Source of the DNA: DATFMP01 sp035266845
GTDB taxonomy: Bacteria > SAR324 > JACQKK01
Direction: 5' to 3'
DNA length: 64,000 nucleotides
Assembly: GCA_035266845.1 (NCBI GenBank)
Contig: DATFMP010000097.1
Span: 1-64,000, forward strand
In this document: positions 54,215 to 62,511 of the stretch, one piece after another
Layout of the letters: each line of letters starts with the position of its first letter
How positions within the stretch are numbered: position 1 is the stretch's first letter
Translations under genes and position numbers: made by a program
The notes under the pieces: generated by a model
Database searches by the model: none
What the model was told of the DNA's origin: nothing
What the model saw: the letters and a program-made list of their open reading frames with translations, nothing else

Positions 54215-55213
54215 TCACGCCTTGCGCAGGGCGGGCAGCAACTCGTCGGTGATGAGCCGGATGCTGTTCAGGGCCGCCTCCACCGGCATGCCCGCCCAGT
54301 GGGGCCGCAGCACCATGTGATTGTAGCCGAACTCCTCCCAGAAAGGCCGCATCTGCTCGTAGCAGTCCTCGGGCGATCCGATGAAGAAACGCTCGCTGGC
54401 CAGGGCCTCCAGGTCCGGTTCGGAGACGCCCTTGCCAATGCCCCAGCGGGCGTAGTCGGCATACTTGCCCATCAGCGCCGGGGCGGCGATTTCCATGGCG
54501 GTCTTGCGATCCTTGGCCACGCAGATCTCACGGAATACTGGAAATTCGGCCGGGAAAGGCCGGCCCGCCTTCGCCAGTTCTTCCCGGAAGATCGCGTTGC
54601 GTGTCCGGATCGTCGCGAAATCGGCCAGGGGGTCGATAAAGAAGGTGTCGGCCAGCCGCGCAGCGCGGCGCACGGCGCCTTCGCTGGTGGCCCCAAACCA
54701 GATGGGAGGATGCGGCTGTTGCACGGGACGGATGTTCATGACCGCGTTGTCCAGGCGACACCAAGGCCGGTCCAGGGACACCGGCTCTCCGCGCCACAGC
54801 CGCTTCGCCACATCGAGGCATTCCTCGAACCGGCTGACCCGAGTGCCTTTCGCGATGCCGAAGGCGTCGAATTCGACGTCCCGGTAGCCCAGCCCCACGC
54901 CAAAGATGAACCGCCCCCCGGAGATGATGTCCAGCGTGGCCACGGTCTCGGCCACCTGCACCGGATTGTGCAGGGTCAGCAGGTAGATGCCCATGCCCGG
55001 TGACATTTCCCCGCATTCGCTCATCAGCCGCGTCAGGAAGGGCACGATGGCCAACTGCTTGTTGTTGCCCTCGTTGAGGTAATGATGCCCGGTGAAAAGC
55101 GAATCCCAACCCCCATCCCGCGCAGCGTGCACCATGGCGATCTGCTCTCGCAGGGCGGTGGTCATGTCGACTTCCAGGTGCTGCTGGTTGATCAGGTACA
55201 ACCCGACTTTCAT
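54215..55213 (-). CDS. LLM-class flavin-dependent oxidoreductase
   Basis: A 332-residue TIM-barrel protein of the bacterial luciferase-like family. Diagnostic features are the N-terminal MKVGLYLINQQ, GHHYLNEG, the SGGRFIFGVGLGYRDVEFDAFGI stretch and PIWFGATSEGAVRRAARLAD. Such enzymes use F420 or FMNH2 for monooxygenation or hydride transfer; the phosphate-binding details do not allow a choice. Substrate unknown. GGGAGAG precedes the ATG at 55213. It is a single gene with a large gap on each side. Confidence 0.85.
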   Translation of the reverse strand: MKVGLYLINQQHLEVDMTTALREQIAMVHAARDGGWDSLFTGHHYLNEGNNKQLAIVPFLTRLMSECGEMSPGMGIYLLTLHNPVQVAETVATLDIISGGRFIFGVGLGYRDVEFDAFGIAKGTRVSRFEECLDVAKRLWRGEPVSLDRPWCRLDNAVMNIRPVQQPHPPIWFGATSEGAVRRAARLADTFFIDPLADFATIRTRNAIFREELAKAGRPFPAEFPVFREICVAKDRKTAMEIAAPALMGKYADYARWGIGKGVSEPDLEALASERFFIGSPEDCYEQMRPFWEEFGYNHMVLRPHWAGMPVEAALNSIRLITDELLPALRKA

Positions 55214-55944
55214 GAGAGCTCTCCCGAATGCCTGTATTGGCCGACGTTTCCCGGATGGCGCTCCGGATTCTGGCTTGGACGGTTCTCCACGTGCTTATAC
55301 CAAGTCCGCGGAACAGTGAATCCTGATTGCTTGCGCCGCACCACTTCCCGCAGGTGACCTGGCCACCCGTCAACGAGACACCCCCGGCCGGACCCGGCAT
55401 GCTTCCCTCGACTTTGCCGGTGCAATCCAGGGGATATCCGCCTTCTTGCCGGACGGAGCCAGTTTGACTGTTTGCATAGCATCCTTGCTTGCAGATCGCT
55501 CAAGGCCTTTCCACAACAGTGCCGGGAGCCCCTTTTGTATCCCGCGGGACGAATCTGGGTCGTAGAATATCAGTGCTGGCCGAACACTATGACGATACCA
55601 GGCGGACCTGTTGACACCCGAGTACGCCTTGCCAGGTAGCTCTTCCATGCGTCGGTATGCGAGGTGCTGCGTGCAGATCCGCCCGGAGCAAAGGACGCGG
55701 CAATGAGCGGCTCGGCTCGGCAAGCCGTCGAGCCGGCTCGGTGCGTGCCTGACATTTGCCGGGATTCTCGGTACGGTGCGGACGAGCACAACGCGGACCT
55801 ATATGTCGCGCGGCACCGCATTAAGTTGGCAGGACCCCGCATTTTGTGCTTGACCTTCGCGGCTGTAAGAGATTGAATCAATTTGCTACAAAAGAAGACG
55901 CCGCCGCGGCTCTCCATGTCGGCGCCCGGACCCCAGGCGTTTCC
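55214..55944. other. Gap with less GC-rich sequence before the beta-barrel gene
   Basis: No gene is supported over about 730 bases. Reading frames here (for example 55370-55789 minus and 55664-55876 plus) lack motifs and typical codon bias. Base composition is visibly lower in GC than the flanks, and a 12-base palindrome CGAGCCGGCTCG is present near 55730. This may be old horizontally acquired or decayed DNA. Confidence 0.4.
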
Positions 55945-57305
55945 ATGGCCTGTGAATCGGGGTGCTATTCGCGGATGCAGCGTCGTCACAGGTGCGATGG
56001 GTATCTCTCTTACGGTGCGGCCAGTCCATGGATCTCCATCGGAACGGGAACTGCGGCGCGGGGTTTGGCGGGCGCGGTGATCCTGTGGCTTCTGCTGTGG
56101 GGCATCGTTCCGCTGGCCAGTGCCCAGGATGTGTTGATGTACCGGCCGCTGGACAACAGCGACGTTGTGGTGACGCAGCCGGATATCGTCTTCGAGTTGG
56201 AGGTCACCGCCTTCAGCACCATCCGCTCCGTCACGGTCAATGGCGTTGCGCAATCCATCAAGCCCGGCACGTTCACGGTCGTGAAGATGCCCACCCATCT
56301 GCATCCGGGGGTCAACAAGTTCCTGGTGCGGGTGGAAACCGATACGGGGCCGGCGACCCAGACCTTCGAGATCCAGTTGGTCAAGTTGGGAGCGGATGGG
56401 CTCGTAAAAAAAAAGCATTCCAGTTCTGGCTGACCACGAGCCTGGGAGCCCAATGGGTCAGCAATCCGGCGCGGCTACCAGCGTCGCAGAACCCGCCGGC
56501 GGGTATGCGGTACTACCTCGTGCTGCAGCCGAGCCTGGGCCATTCCTTTGGGCCGGAGCGCTCGGCATGGCTGGACGCGACGCTTTCGCAGGATCGCTAC
56601 GACCCCGCCGGCACGCTTGGCGAGACGGGTCGCCATCTGGTCACCAACGAAGAGGTCACCTTCGGTCAGTTGACCGTGCGTTACGAGCAGGGCCTTTCCG
56701 GCGGGGATCACTGGCAGGCCACCCTGGGCTCCAACTGGCTGCGGCAGGGCCGGCCCGACCCCGATCGGTGGCGTCGATTGACCCAGCAGGATCGGTTCGT
56801 CAATACCACATACCGCCTCGCATTAGGCCGTACGGACTGGATCGAGGGCTCGTTGGAGGTAAGAACGCAGAACATCACCTACACGGTGGACTCCCCGGAT
56901 TACAAGGAGGACGCCACCGTGGGCACCGTGGGTGCGCGCTACGAGGCGACATTTGGTGCGTACCAGGGTGGCGTGCAGCTCAATCTGGCGCGCTACAACG
57001 CCGTGGGGCGGTTCGCGCGAAAGCTGATGCTGGACACCCGGCTGCACTTGGCGCGTGCCCTGGGTTCGGTCGAGGCGGACCTGGGCTGGAATGTCATTGC
57101 GGAGCGGTTTACAGAGCCGAATCCGGACTACGGCGATGCGCGATTGAAGCAGACCTTGCGCTCGTGGACACTGGACGTGATCTGGCCCATGTTCCGGTCG
57201 CTCTCCGCGGCCGTTCAACTGCGCAGGGACGATCGCTCGGCGAATGTCGCCACCGCCGCTTATCGGAACGAATCATTGAGTCTGTCGTTAATCCACGTAT
57301 ACTGA
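55945..57305 (+). CDS. Predicted outer-membrane beta-barrel protein, split by a -1 frameshift at an A9 run
   Basis: Two frames together give about 453 residues. The first (to the stop near 56433) has a hydrophobic export segment (VILWLLLWGIVPLASAQD) and a small beta domain (VTAFSTIRSVTVNG). At 56406-56414 there are nine A residues, and the heptamer A-AAA-AAG (56409-56415) sits in the zero frame. A -1 shift leads straight into KKAFQFWLTTSLGAQWVSN and 290 more residues of alternating beta-strand character, rich in aromatics, as in outer-membrane barrels. Either ribosomal frameshifting, polymerase slippage, mutation or a sequencing error explains this. The start is uncertain: ATG 55945, ATG 55975 and GTG 55846 are possible and none has a good ribosome binding site. 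No barrel family is recognised. Confidence 0.6.
56406..56415 (+). other. Slippery A9G run in the beta-barrel gene
   Basis: Nine adenines followed by G; in the upstream frame this reads GTA AAA AAA AAG. A -1 slip on A-AAA-AAG restores the long downstream frame, which ends at 57305. Without it, translation stops within about 20 bases. Confidence 0.7.
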
Positions 57306-57336
57306 TTCCCGTACGCTTGTCCTGGGGGAAATCACA

Positions 57337-58179
57337 ATGAGGCCACGGATGCAGCCGATATCAGCGCGCTTCGTGCGAAGCGCATGCTGCTTGGCGATCG
57401 CGCTCGGTGTCTGGGCTGGTGGCACGTTGGCCGCCCAGCCTGCCGGTGAGTTGATCCTCACCCGGGGTGTGGTCAAGCTGCGGCACGATCAGCAGGACCG
57501 TATCTATGGCACGCCGGGAGAGCGCGTGGCCGTGTTCGTGGGTGACCACGTGCAGACGGCCCACGGCACCCAGGCGCGAATCGTACTCCACGATGGCCGC
57601 GGTGAGGTTTCCGTGTATTCGAGCACGGCCTTCCAGATCCTCGGCGAGAATGCCGGGCAGACCGTGCTGGGCCTCCTGGTCGGCAAGGCGGCGTTTGCCG
57701 TCGGCGGTGGTGCGGCCCCGGTGAGCGTGCGCACGCCGATGGCCTCCATGAAGGACGTGCGGGGCGCCCGGTTTGTCGCCGAGCACAGCGGCGCGCAGAC
57801 CGCGCTGCTCACGGAGGATGGATCGGTGGCCTTCTCCAGCCGGGCCTACCCGGACGTGCAGGTGACGGTCACGCAAGGCCAGGTATCCCACGTCGTACCC
57901 ATGCAGCCACCCTCGGTGCCCATCCAGACCTCGGTGAGTGTGCAGATTCGCATCGTCCGCGAGGACGGTACCGACATCCTCACCAAGTCCATTGAATTCG
58001 GCGCGCCCGCGGCCCTGCCATCCCTAGCGCCTGCGGGGCCTCCAAGCGGAGTGCCGGTGGGCAGTGGTCCACCGCCCAGTGCCGGTCCACCGCCCAGTGC
58101 CGGTCCACCGCCCAGTGTCGGCCCACCGCCCAGTGTCGGCCCACCTGCTGACGGGCCGTCGCGCGGCGGACGCCCATAA
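57337..58179 (+). CDS. Exported FecR-domain protein with a proline-rich repeat tail
   Basis: A 280-residue protein with a signal peptide ending near GTLAAQ. Residues 40-165 form a FecR-type domain: GVVKLRHDQQDR, VFVGDHVQTAHGTQARIVLHDG and an ALLTEDGSVAFSS segment. FecR domains usually pass surface-receptor signals to the cytoplasm or bind the cell wall. The C-terminal 50 residues repeat a GPPPSA or GPPPSV unit four times, encoded by tandem 18-base repeats at about 58068-58145. GGGGA precedes the ATG. The gene starts 32 bases after the beta-barrel gene, pointing to one transcript. Confidence 0.8.
   Translation: MRPRMQPISARFVRSACCLAIALGVWAGGTLAAQPAGELILTRGVVKLRHDQQDRIYGTPGERVAVFVGDHVQTAHGTQARIVLHDGRGEVSVYSSTAFQILGENAGQTVLGLLVGKAAFAVGGGAAPVSVRTPMASMKDVRGARFVAEHSGAQTALLTEDGSVAFSSRAYPDVQVTVTQGQVSHVVPMQPPSVPIQTSVSVQIRIVREDGTDILTKSIEFGAPAALPSLAPAGPPSGVPVGSGPPPSAGPPPSAGPPPSVGPPPSVGPPADGPSRGGRP
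58068..58145 (+). repeat. 18-base tandem repeat in the FecR-domain gene
   Basis: Four near-identical units built on GTCCACCGCCCAGTGCCG, the last two with T for C and C for T changes. All are in frame and encode the proline-rich tail. Unit number could vary between strains by slippage. Confidence 0.75.
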
Positions 58180-58590
58180 TCTACGCCAAAACGAAGCGCG
58201 GATGCGCCCGAACCTGGGCCATCCGCGATCTTTCCAAGACGGAGCAACCTGCCGCTGGGTTGCGGCGTTGCGTTGGCATTTCAGGGTCGCGGACGCCCCC
58301 GTGAACGGGGCGACCGGTTCGCCTCGCCGGTGACTGGTGCGTCCAGCCGGTCGCCATGGACATCGGCTCAGCCGATCCCACCAGACCTATGCCCCGAATT
58401 GTCAGCCTTGCGGGCATACCTTGTGGCCGAAGGCTGGCGATTCGGCAAATCACTTGTGCAATGGCTGGAACCTGATAACGTGCACTTAATCAGTGTGCGA
58501 AATCTGCATAGATTCGGACGGTTTGGTCGGTCGTTGAGGGGTATCGGGCGCAGTTTGTCTGGGCCTGGAATCAGCTTGCACGGCAACGCA
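58180..58590. other. Leader region before the PstS-like gene
   Basis: About 410 bases without a supported gene, although a reading frame extends upstream from the PstS-like gene to 58273. Small inverted repeats (for example CACT-TAATC-AGTG near 58490) lie in its less GC-rich second half. No riboswitch or promoter is assigned. Confidence 0.4.
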
Positions 58591-59418
58591 ATGAAACGCA
58601 GGATCGCGGGGCACCTGGTCTGCGCCTTCGTCATGTGGGCGTTCCTCGGCGTACAGCCGGTGCACGCATCCGCGGTACTGCGCGTGGGGGGCTCCGGCGC
58701 AGCTTTGGGGCTTTCACGCGCATTGGCGCAGGGCTTCGCCGCGCAGGGTCTGGGCCAGCTCAACGTGATGCCCCGCAGCCTGGGAAGTTCCGGCGGGATC
58801 AGGGCGGTGCTGGCCGGCGCGCTGGATGTTGCGGTATCCAGCCGTCCACTCACCGCATCCGAGCAACGGGAAGGTGCCCGCGCGACGTTGATCGGGCGAT
58901 CGCCTATCGTGTTCGTCACCTCGCGCGCGGATACCACACGGCGGATCAGCCGCGACGTCGCGGTAAAGATGTTCGGTCTGCAGCAACTGCAGTGGCCCGA
59001 TGGAAAGCCCGTCTATGTAGTGCTGCGCCCCCTGCACGAGCCGATGCTCGCGGTGCTATCCGAGCGCCTTGCGGGCATGCGGGAGGCCCTGCAACGGAGT
59101 TGGGCGGCGCCCGGACGGCCCCATGCCTATACGGCCCAGGACAACCTGGAGATGGCCGCCAAACTGCCCGACTCGCTGGCGGCGGCTAGCCTCACGCAGC
59201 TCGTCACGGAGCGCTCACACTTGGTGCGCCTCCGCTTGGACACCGTTGCGCCGACGCTGGAAAACCTGCGCACGGGTGCGTACCCGCTGGCCATGTCCTT
59301 CTACCTCGTTACGACGTCGCACCCGAGCCCGCAGGCTGAATCGTTCGTGGAATTCGTCCAAAGCGCCAAGGGGCGGAGCATCATGGCTGACGCCGGCGTC
59401 GTGCCGCACACGGAGTAG
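58591..59418 (+). CDS. PstS-like periplasmic substrate-binding protein
   Basis: A 275-residue exported protein. The signal peptide is HLVCAFVMWAFLGVQPVHASA. LRVGGSGAALGLSRALAQGF and PRSLGSSGGIRAVLAGALDVAVSSRPLT match the phosphate-binding-protein fold, but without the full set of phosphate-contacting residues. No pstC, pstA or pstB transporter gene follows. Instead a sensor kinase gene starts six bases later, so this protein probably acts as a ligand sensor rather than for uptake. ATG 58591 places the signal peptide at the N-terminus; a longer frame to 58273 is less likely. Confidence 0.75.
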   Translation: MKRRIAGHLVCAFVMWAFLGVQPVHASAVLRVGGSGAALGLSRALAQGFAAQGLGQLNVMPRSLGSSGGIRAVLAGALDVAVSSRPLTASEQREGARATLIGRSPIVFVTSRADTTRRISRDVAVKMFGLQQLQWPDGKPVYVVLRPLHEPMLAVLSERLAGMREALQRSWAAPGRPHAYTAQDNLEMAAKLPDSLAAASLTQLVTERSHLVRLRLDTVAPTLENLRTGAYPLAMSFYLVTTSHPSPQAESFVEFVQSAKGRSIMADAGVVPHTE

Positions 59419-59424
59419 GCTGGC

Positions 59425-61479
59425 ATGGCCGCCCATCCAAAAGGCTCGGTCCGGTTGGCGGCCGCCAGAATCCGGCGGCTGGTCACGGTGATCGTGGGCA
59501 TGATGGCGGTGCTGGTGCTGGTCGTACCGCCACTGGGCTATCTGGTCGTCAACTATCGCTACATTGCGGAGGAGGCGGGCACCCACGCCTCCACCAGCGC
59601 CGAACTCCTCTCTCGCCTCATCTATGGACACGGTGCCGCGTGGCGCTTTGAAACGGACCGGCTCGAGGAGATCCTCAGCCGCACGTACACGCACGGGGAC
59701 GCAATCTACCAGGAGGTGACCGGCCTCAATGGCCGCACGATCATCCGCACGGGCGCGCCGCCCGCCTGGCCCAGCATCACGGGTCAGGCCGCCATCACGG
59801 AGAGCGCATGGCGAGTCGGCACGCTGGAGGTGGTGATTGGACTGCGGCCAACGCTGGTGCGCACGGGTCTTGTGGCCCTGCTGAGCCTGCTGGCGGCGCT
59901 GGCCACGCTGCTCGCTGGGCGCACGTTGCCCCTGCGGATGGTGGAGCAGGCGTTCCAACGCCTCGAGGAATCCCAGGCCCAGCTTCGGTTGTCGCAGGAT
60001 GCCCTGGAGCAGACCCACGACAGCATCATCATCACGGACCACCTTGGGCACATCCAGTACTCCAACGCGCGTGCACCGGGGGCGCGGGCCACTCTGTCCG
60101 GCGTGGAAGGGGAGACGCACCTGGATGCCTGGCTGCGCAGTGCGGAGGACATCGGCTTCCCTGATGTGCAGGCCGTGGCTGGCCGAGGGGAAATCTGGAC
60201 CCGCCGCTACCGCCGTTGCACGGAGGACGGCGCCACCTTTGAGGCCGAGGGCACCTGCTTTCCCATTCGCGGCGGCCACGGGGAAATCGCCAATTTCATC
60301 TTCGTCGAGAAGGACATTACGCAGCAGCTTCAGTTGGAGGCCCGCCTGCGCGATTCGCAACGGCTGGAATCCCTTGGCACCCTGGCCGGTGGCATCGCCC
60401 ACGACTTCAACAACATCCTGCAGCCGATCCTGGGTTACCTGGAACTGCTGATGCGCGATGCACCCGTGGGAACCGACCAGCGGGCCCGGCTGATCAAGGT
60501 GCAGCAGGCCGCCAGCCGGGCCCGTGACCTTGTGGCGCGGATTCAGATGTTCAGCCGCCGCACCGAGCCGGCCCGCAGCCCCACGCACCTGGCCGAGATC
60601 GCGAGCGAGGTTGCCGGCCTGCTGCAGGCCACACTGCCCGCCAACATCCTGCTTGAGACGCACATCGTCGGCGAGGTTCCGCCCATCAATGCTGATCCCG
60701 GCCAGATGCACCAGTTGATCCTGAATCTGCTGGTAAACGCGAGCCAGGCCATGCCCGACGGCGGAACATTGGGCGTGTCGCTGCAGACGGTCCAACTCCA
60801 TGGCAAGGTCTGCCTGCACGGGCCGGAGCTTAGCGGCGACTATGTCCTGCTGTCGGTGACGGACAGTGGCGTCGGCATGGACGAAGCCACGCTTTCCCGC
60901 ATCTTCGAACCCTTCTTTTCCACCAAGCTCCATGCCACCGGCACCGGCCTGGGTCTGGCCACGGTTTACGGTATCGTGATGAACCACGAGGGGGGCATGG
61001 ATGTGACCAGCACCGTCGGGGTCGGCACCCGCTTCGATATCTACCTGCCGGCGCTCGCAGCGGATGCCGTGGTGGAGGCGCCCCATGAGGCGACCGTGCT
61101 GGCACCAGGTGGCCGGATCCTCGTCGTGGACGACGAGTCGGTGATCGCGGAGTTGTTGAAGACCTTCCTCGAGCAGATGGGCTACGAGGCCGAGAGCCAC
61201 GCGGACCCGCTTGAGGCGTTAAGCTGCTTCGAGGCCAGCCCCCAGTCCTACAATCTGCTGATCACGGACAAGTCGATGCAGGGTCTCTCCGGAGAGGAGC
61301 TGATCTCGGCGGTGCGCCGTATTAACGAGAACCTTCCCGTGATTCTCTGCTCGGGATATGTGGATGCGGACGGCGTGGACCCCGACGGAGAGCTTCGCAT
61401 CGACGAGATTCTGACCAAGCCGATCTCCTTCAGTACGCTGGCGGGTACCGTCGCCCGCGTGATCGAGCGCAAGGTCTGA
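59425..61479 (+). CDS. Hybrid sensor histidine kinase with C-terminal receiver
   Basis: A 684-residue inner-membrane sensor. Helices at about 19-43 and 147-165 enclose a periplasmic domain of about 100 residues. A PAS-like domain (about 190-305) follows. The histidine-phosphorylation helix has H326 in GGIAHDFNNILQPI. The ATPase domain shows the N box (LILNLLVNASQAM), G1 (DSGVGMD) and G2 (GTGLGLATVYG). The receiver has DD at 569-570, the acceptor D615 (LLITDKS) and K665. The H box and F box are of the NtrB-like type. No response regulator gene follows, so the phosphate may move from D615 to an unlinked phosphotransfer protein. It starts six bases after the PstS-like gene. Confidence 0.9.
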   Translation: MAAHPKGSVRLAAARIRRLVTVIVGMMAVLVLVVPPLGYLVVNYRYIAEEAGTHASTSAELLSRLIYGHGAAWRFETDRLEEILSRTYTHGDAIYQEVTGLNGRTIIRTGAPPAWPSITGQAAITESAWRVGTLEVVIGLRPTLVRTGLVALLSLLAALATLLAGRTLPLRMVEQAFQRLEESQAQLRLSQDALEQTHDSIIITDHLGHIQYSNARAPGARATLSGVEGETHLDAWLRSAEDIGFPDVQAVAGRGEIWTRRYRRCTEDGATFEAEGTCFPIRGGHGEIANFIFVEKDITQQLQLEARLRDSQRLESLGTLAGGIAHDFNNILQPILGYLELLMRDAPVGTDQRARLIKVQQAASRARDLVARIQMFSRRTEPARSPTHLAEIASEVAGLLQATLPANILLETHIVGEVPPINADPGQMHQLILNLLVNASQAMPDGGTLGVSLQTVQLHGKVCLHGPELSGDYVLLSVTDSGVGMDEATLSRIFEPFFSTKLHATGTGLGLATVYGIVMNHEGGMDVTSTVGVGTRFDIYLPALAADAVVEAPHEATVLAPGGRILVVDDESVIAELLKTFLEQMGYEAESHADPLEALSCFEASPQSYNLLITDKSMQGLSGEELISAVRRINENLPVILCSGYVDADGVDPDGELRIDEILTKPISFSTLAGTVARVIERKV

Positions 61480-61633
61480 AGCGCGGGCGCCCTTCCCCGC
61501 ACCTCCTTAATCGCACCTCCGCCCCGCACGCATCGTTACATAAGGAGACCTCCGCGTACGCCCGGCCCTTGGGGCCGGGGTGGCGCGGTGCCCTCCTCCC
61601 ATGCCGCCGTAAGGCCCAGCGCAGGGGTAACCG

Positions 61634-62176
61634 ATGCGATCGATCTGGCTCCTCGCTGCCGCGGCACTGGCTCTCCCGGCCCCGGCTCGGGCGATGGATG
61701 TGGCGGGCCATTGGGCCGTCAAGCAGGGCACCGTGAAGTACGAGGTGAGCCACATTCTCCACGAGGCACTGGGCACCTCCCATGCGGTGCAGGGCGGCGC
61801 GGACTGCACGGCGCAGCGCTGCACGTTCCACTTCTCGGTGGCGTTGGACAGCTTCGACTCCGGCGATGCGGACCGTGATCGCGACATGCTGGCCGTGGTG
61901 GATGCCGTGGAGCATCCGCGCGTGGAAGTGCAGGGCACGGGGCACCTGGCCGGTGACGACGCGGCCGTCTTGCAGCTCACCGTGCGGCTGGCCGGGGCCA
62001 GCGTGGAGCTGCCGCCCCTGCGCGTCACGGTGCAGCGGGGCTGGTGGAGCATGCAGGTACACGGTGCCTTCCCAATCTCGCTGCAGACCTTCCACATCCC
62101 ACGCCCGGCCCTGCTGGGCGTGCCCATCTCCGATACCGTCCGCATCTACGTGGACCTCTCGTTTGGCTCGGCCTAG
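61634..62176 (+). CDS. YceI-like exported protein
   Basis: A 180-residue protein with a signal peptide ending ALPAPARA. The mature part is beta-rich and has the YceI pattern: an N-terminal VKYEVSHIL strand, FHFSVALDSFDSGDADRDRDML and a C-terminal strand DTVRIYVDLSF. YceI proteins fold as lipocalin-like barrels that bind isoprenoid quinones or similar lipids. A pair of cysteines (DCTAQRC) could form a disulfide. No good Shine-Dalgarno sequence is visible. It is convergent with the chemoreceptor gene. Confidence 0.78.
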   Translation: MRSIWLLAAAALALPAPARAMDVAGHWAVKQGTVKYEVSHILHEALGTSHAVQGGADCTAQRCTFHFSVALDSFDSGDADRDRDMLAVVDAVEHPRVEVQGTGHLAGDDAAVLQLTVRLAGASVELPPLRVTVQRGWWSMQVHGAFPISLQTFHIPRPALLGVPISDTVRIYVDLSFGSA

Positions 62177-62511
62177 CAGAGCCACAAGGCTTGGTTTGCG
62201 GGTGCGATTTTGGCCCAAGGGGGCGCTGCCCGCTTGGAATCCCTGCCACGGCGCAAGCCTCCTGTTAGACATTCGTGCAGGGGTGCGGGGGCCTCGGCTC
62301 TTGCATTGGGTGGCTCGTGCTTTTCAAGCGGGCCGGCCGCTTGAAGACCTATTCCGGAACAACACCGAGTGGGTGGCTTTCGGCGTGGGGGGCTCCCGCC
62401 CCGCGGGGCGAGACGGAAGCGATCGTTCGGTGGCGGGAGGCTGTGTGGAAAAGGTGCGCCGGGCGGCCCGCCCCAGGGGCAGGGGGAAGGCGGACCGCCC
62501 GACGCAGGGGG
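62177..62511. other. Intergenic region between convergent genes
   Basis: No gene over 335 bases. It contains a perfect 9-bp hairpin at 62323-62345. Confidence 0.5.
62323..62345. terminator. Perfect hairpin between convergent genes
   Basis: TTCAAGCGG-GCCGG-CCGCTTGAA. A run TTTT precedes it on the plus strand; no strong T-run follows on either strand. Its placement between two converging genes suits a bidirectional terminator. Confidence 0.45.

Noticed and set aside
55370..55789. A 139-codon minus-strand frame
   Set aside because: Lacks motifs, has atypical codon use and no ribosome binding site; treated as non-coding.
58068..58145. Possible CRISPR-like repeats
   Set aside because: Repeats are contiguous 18-base units without spacers and encode a proline-rich protein tail.
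58180..58590. Possible cyclic-di-GMP or other riboswitch before the PstS-like gene
   Set aside because: Some stems can be drawn, but no consensus core of a known riboswitch class could be matched.
59215..61200. A 661-codon open frame on the minus strand
   Set aside because: Antisense to the histidine kinase, which has every expected motif.
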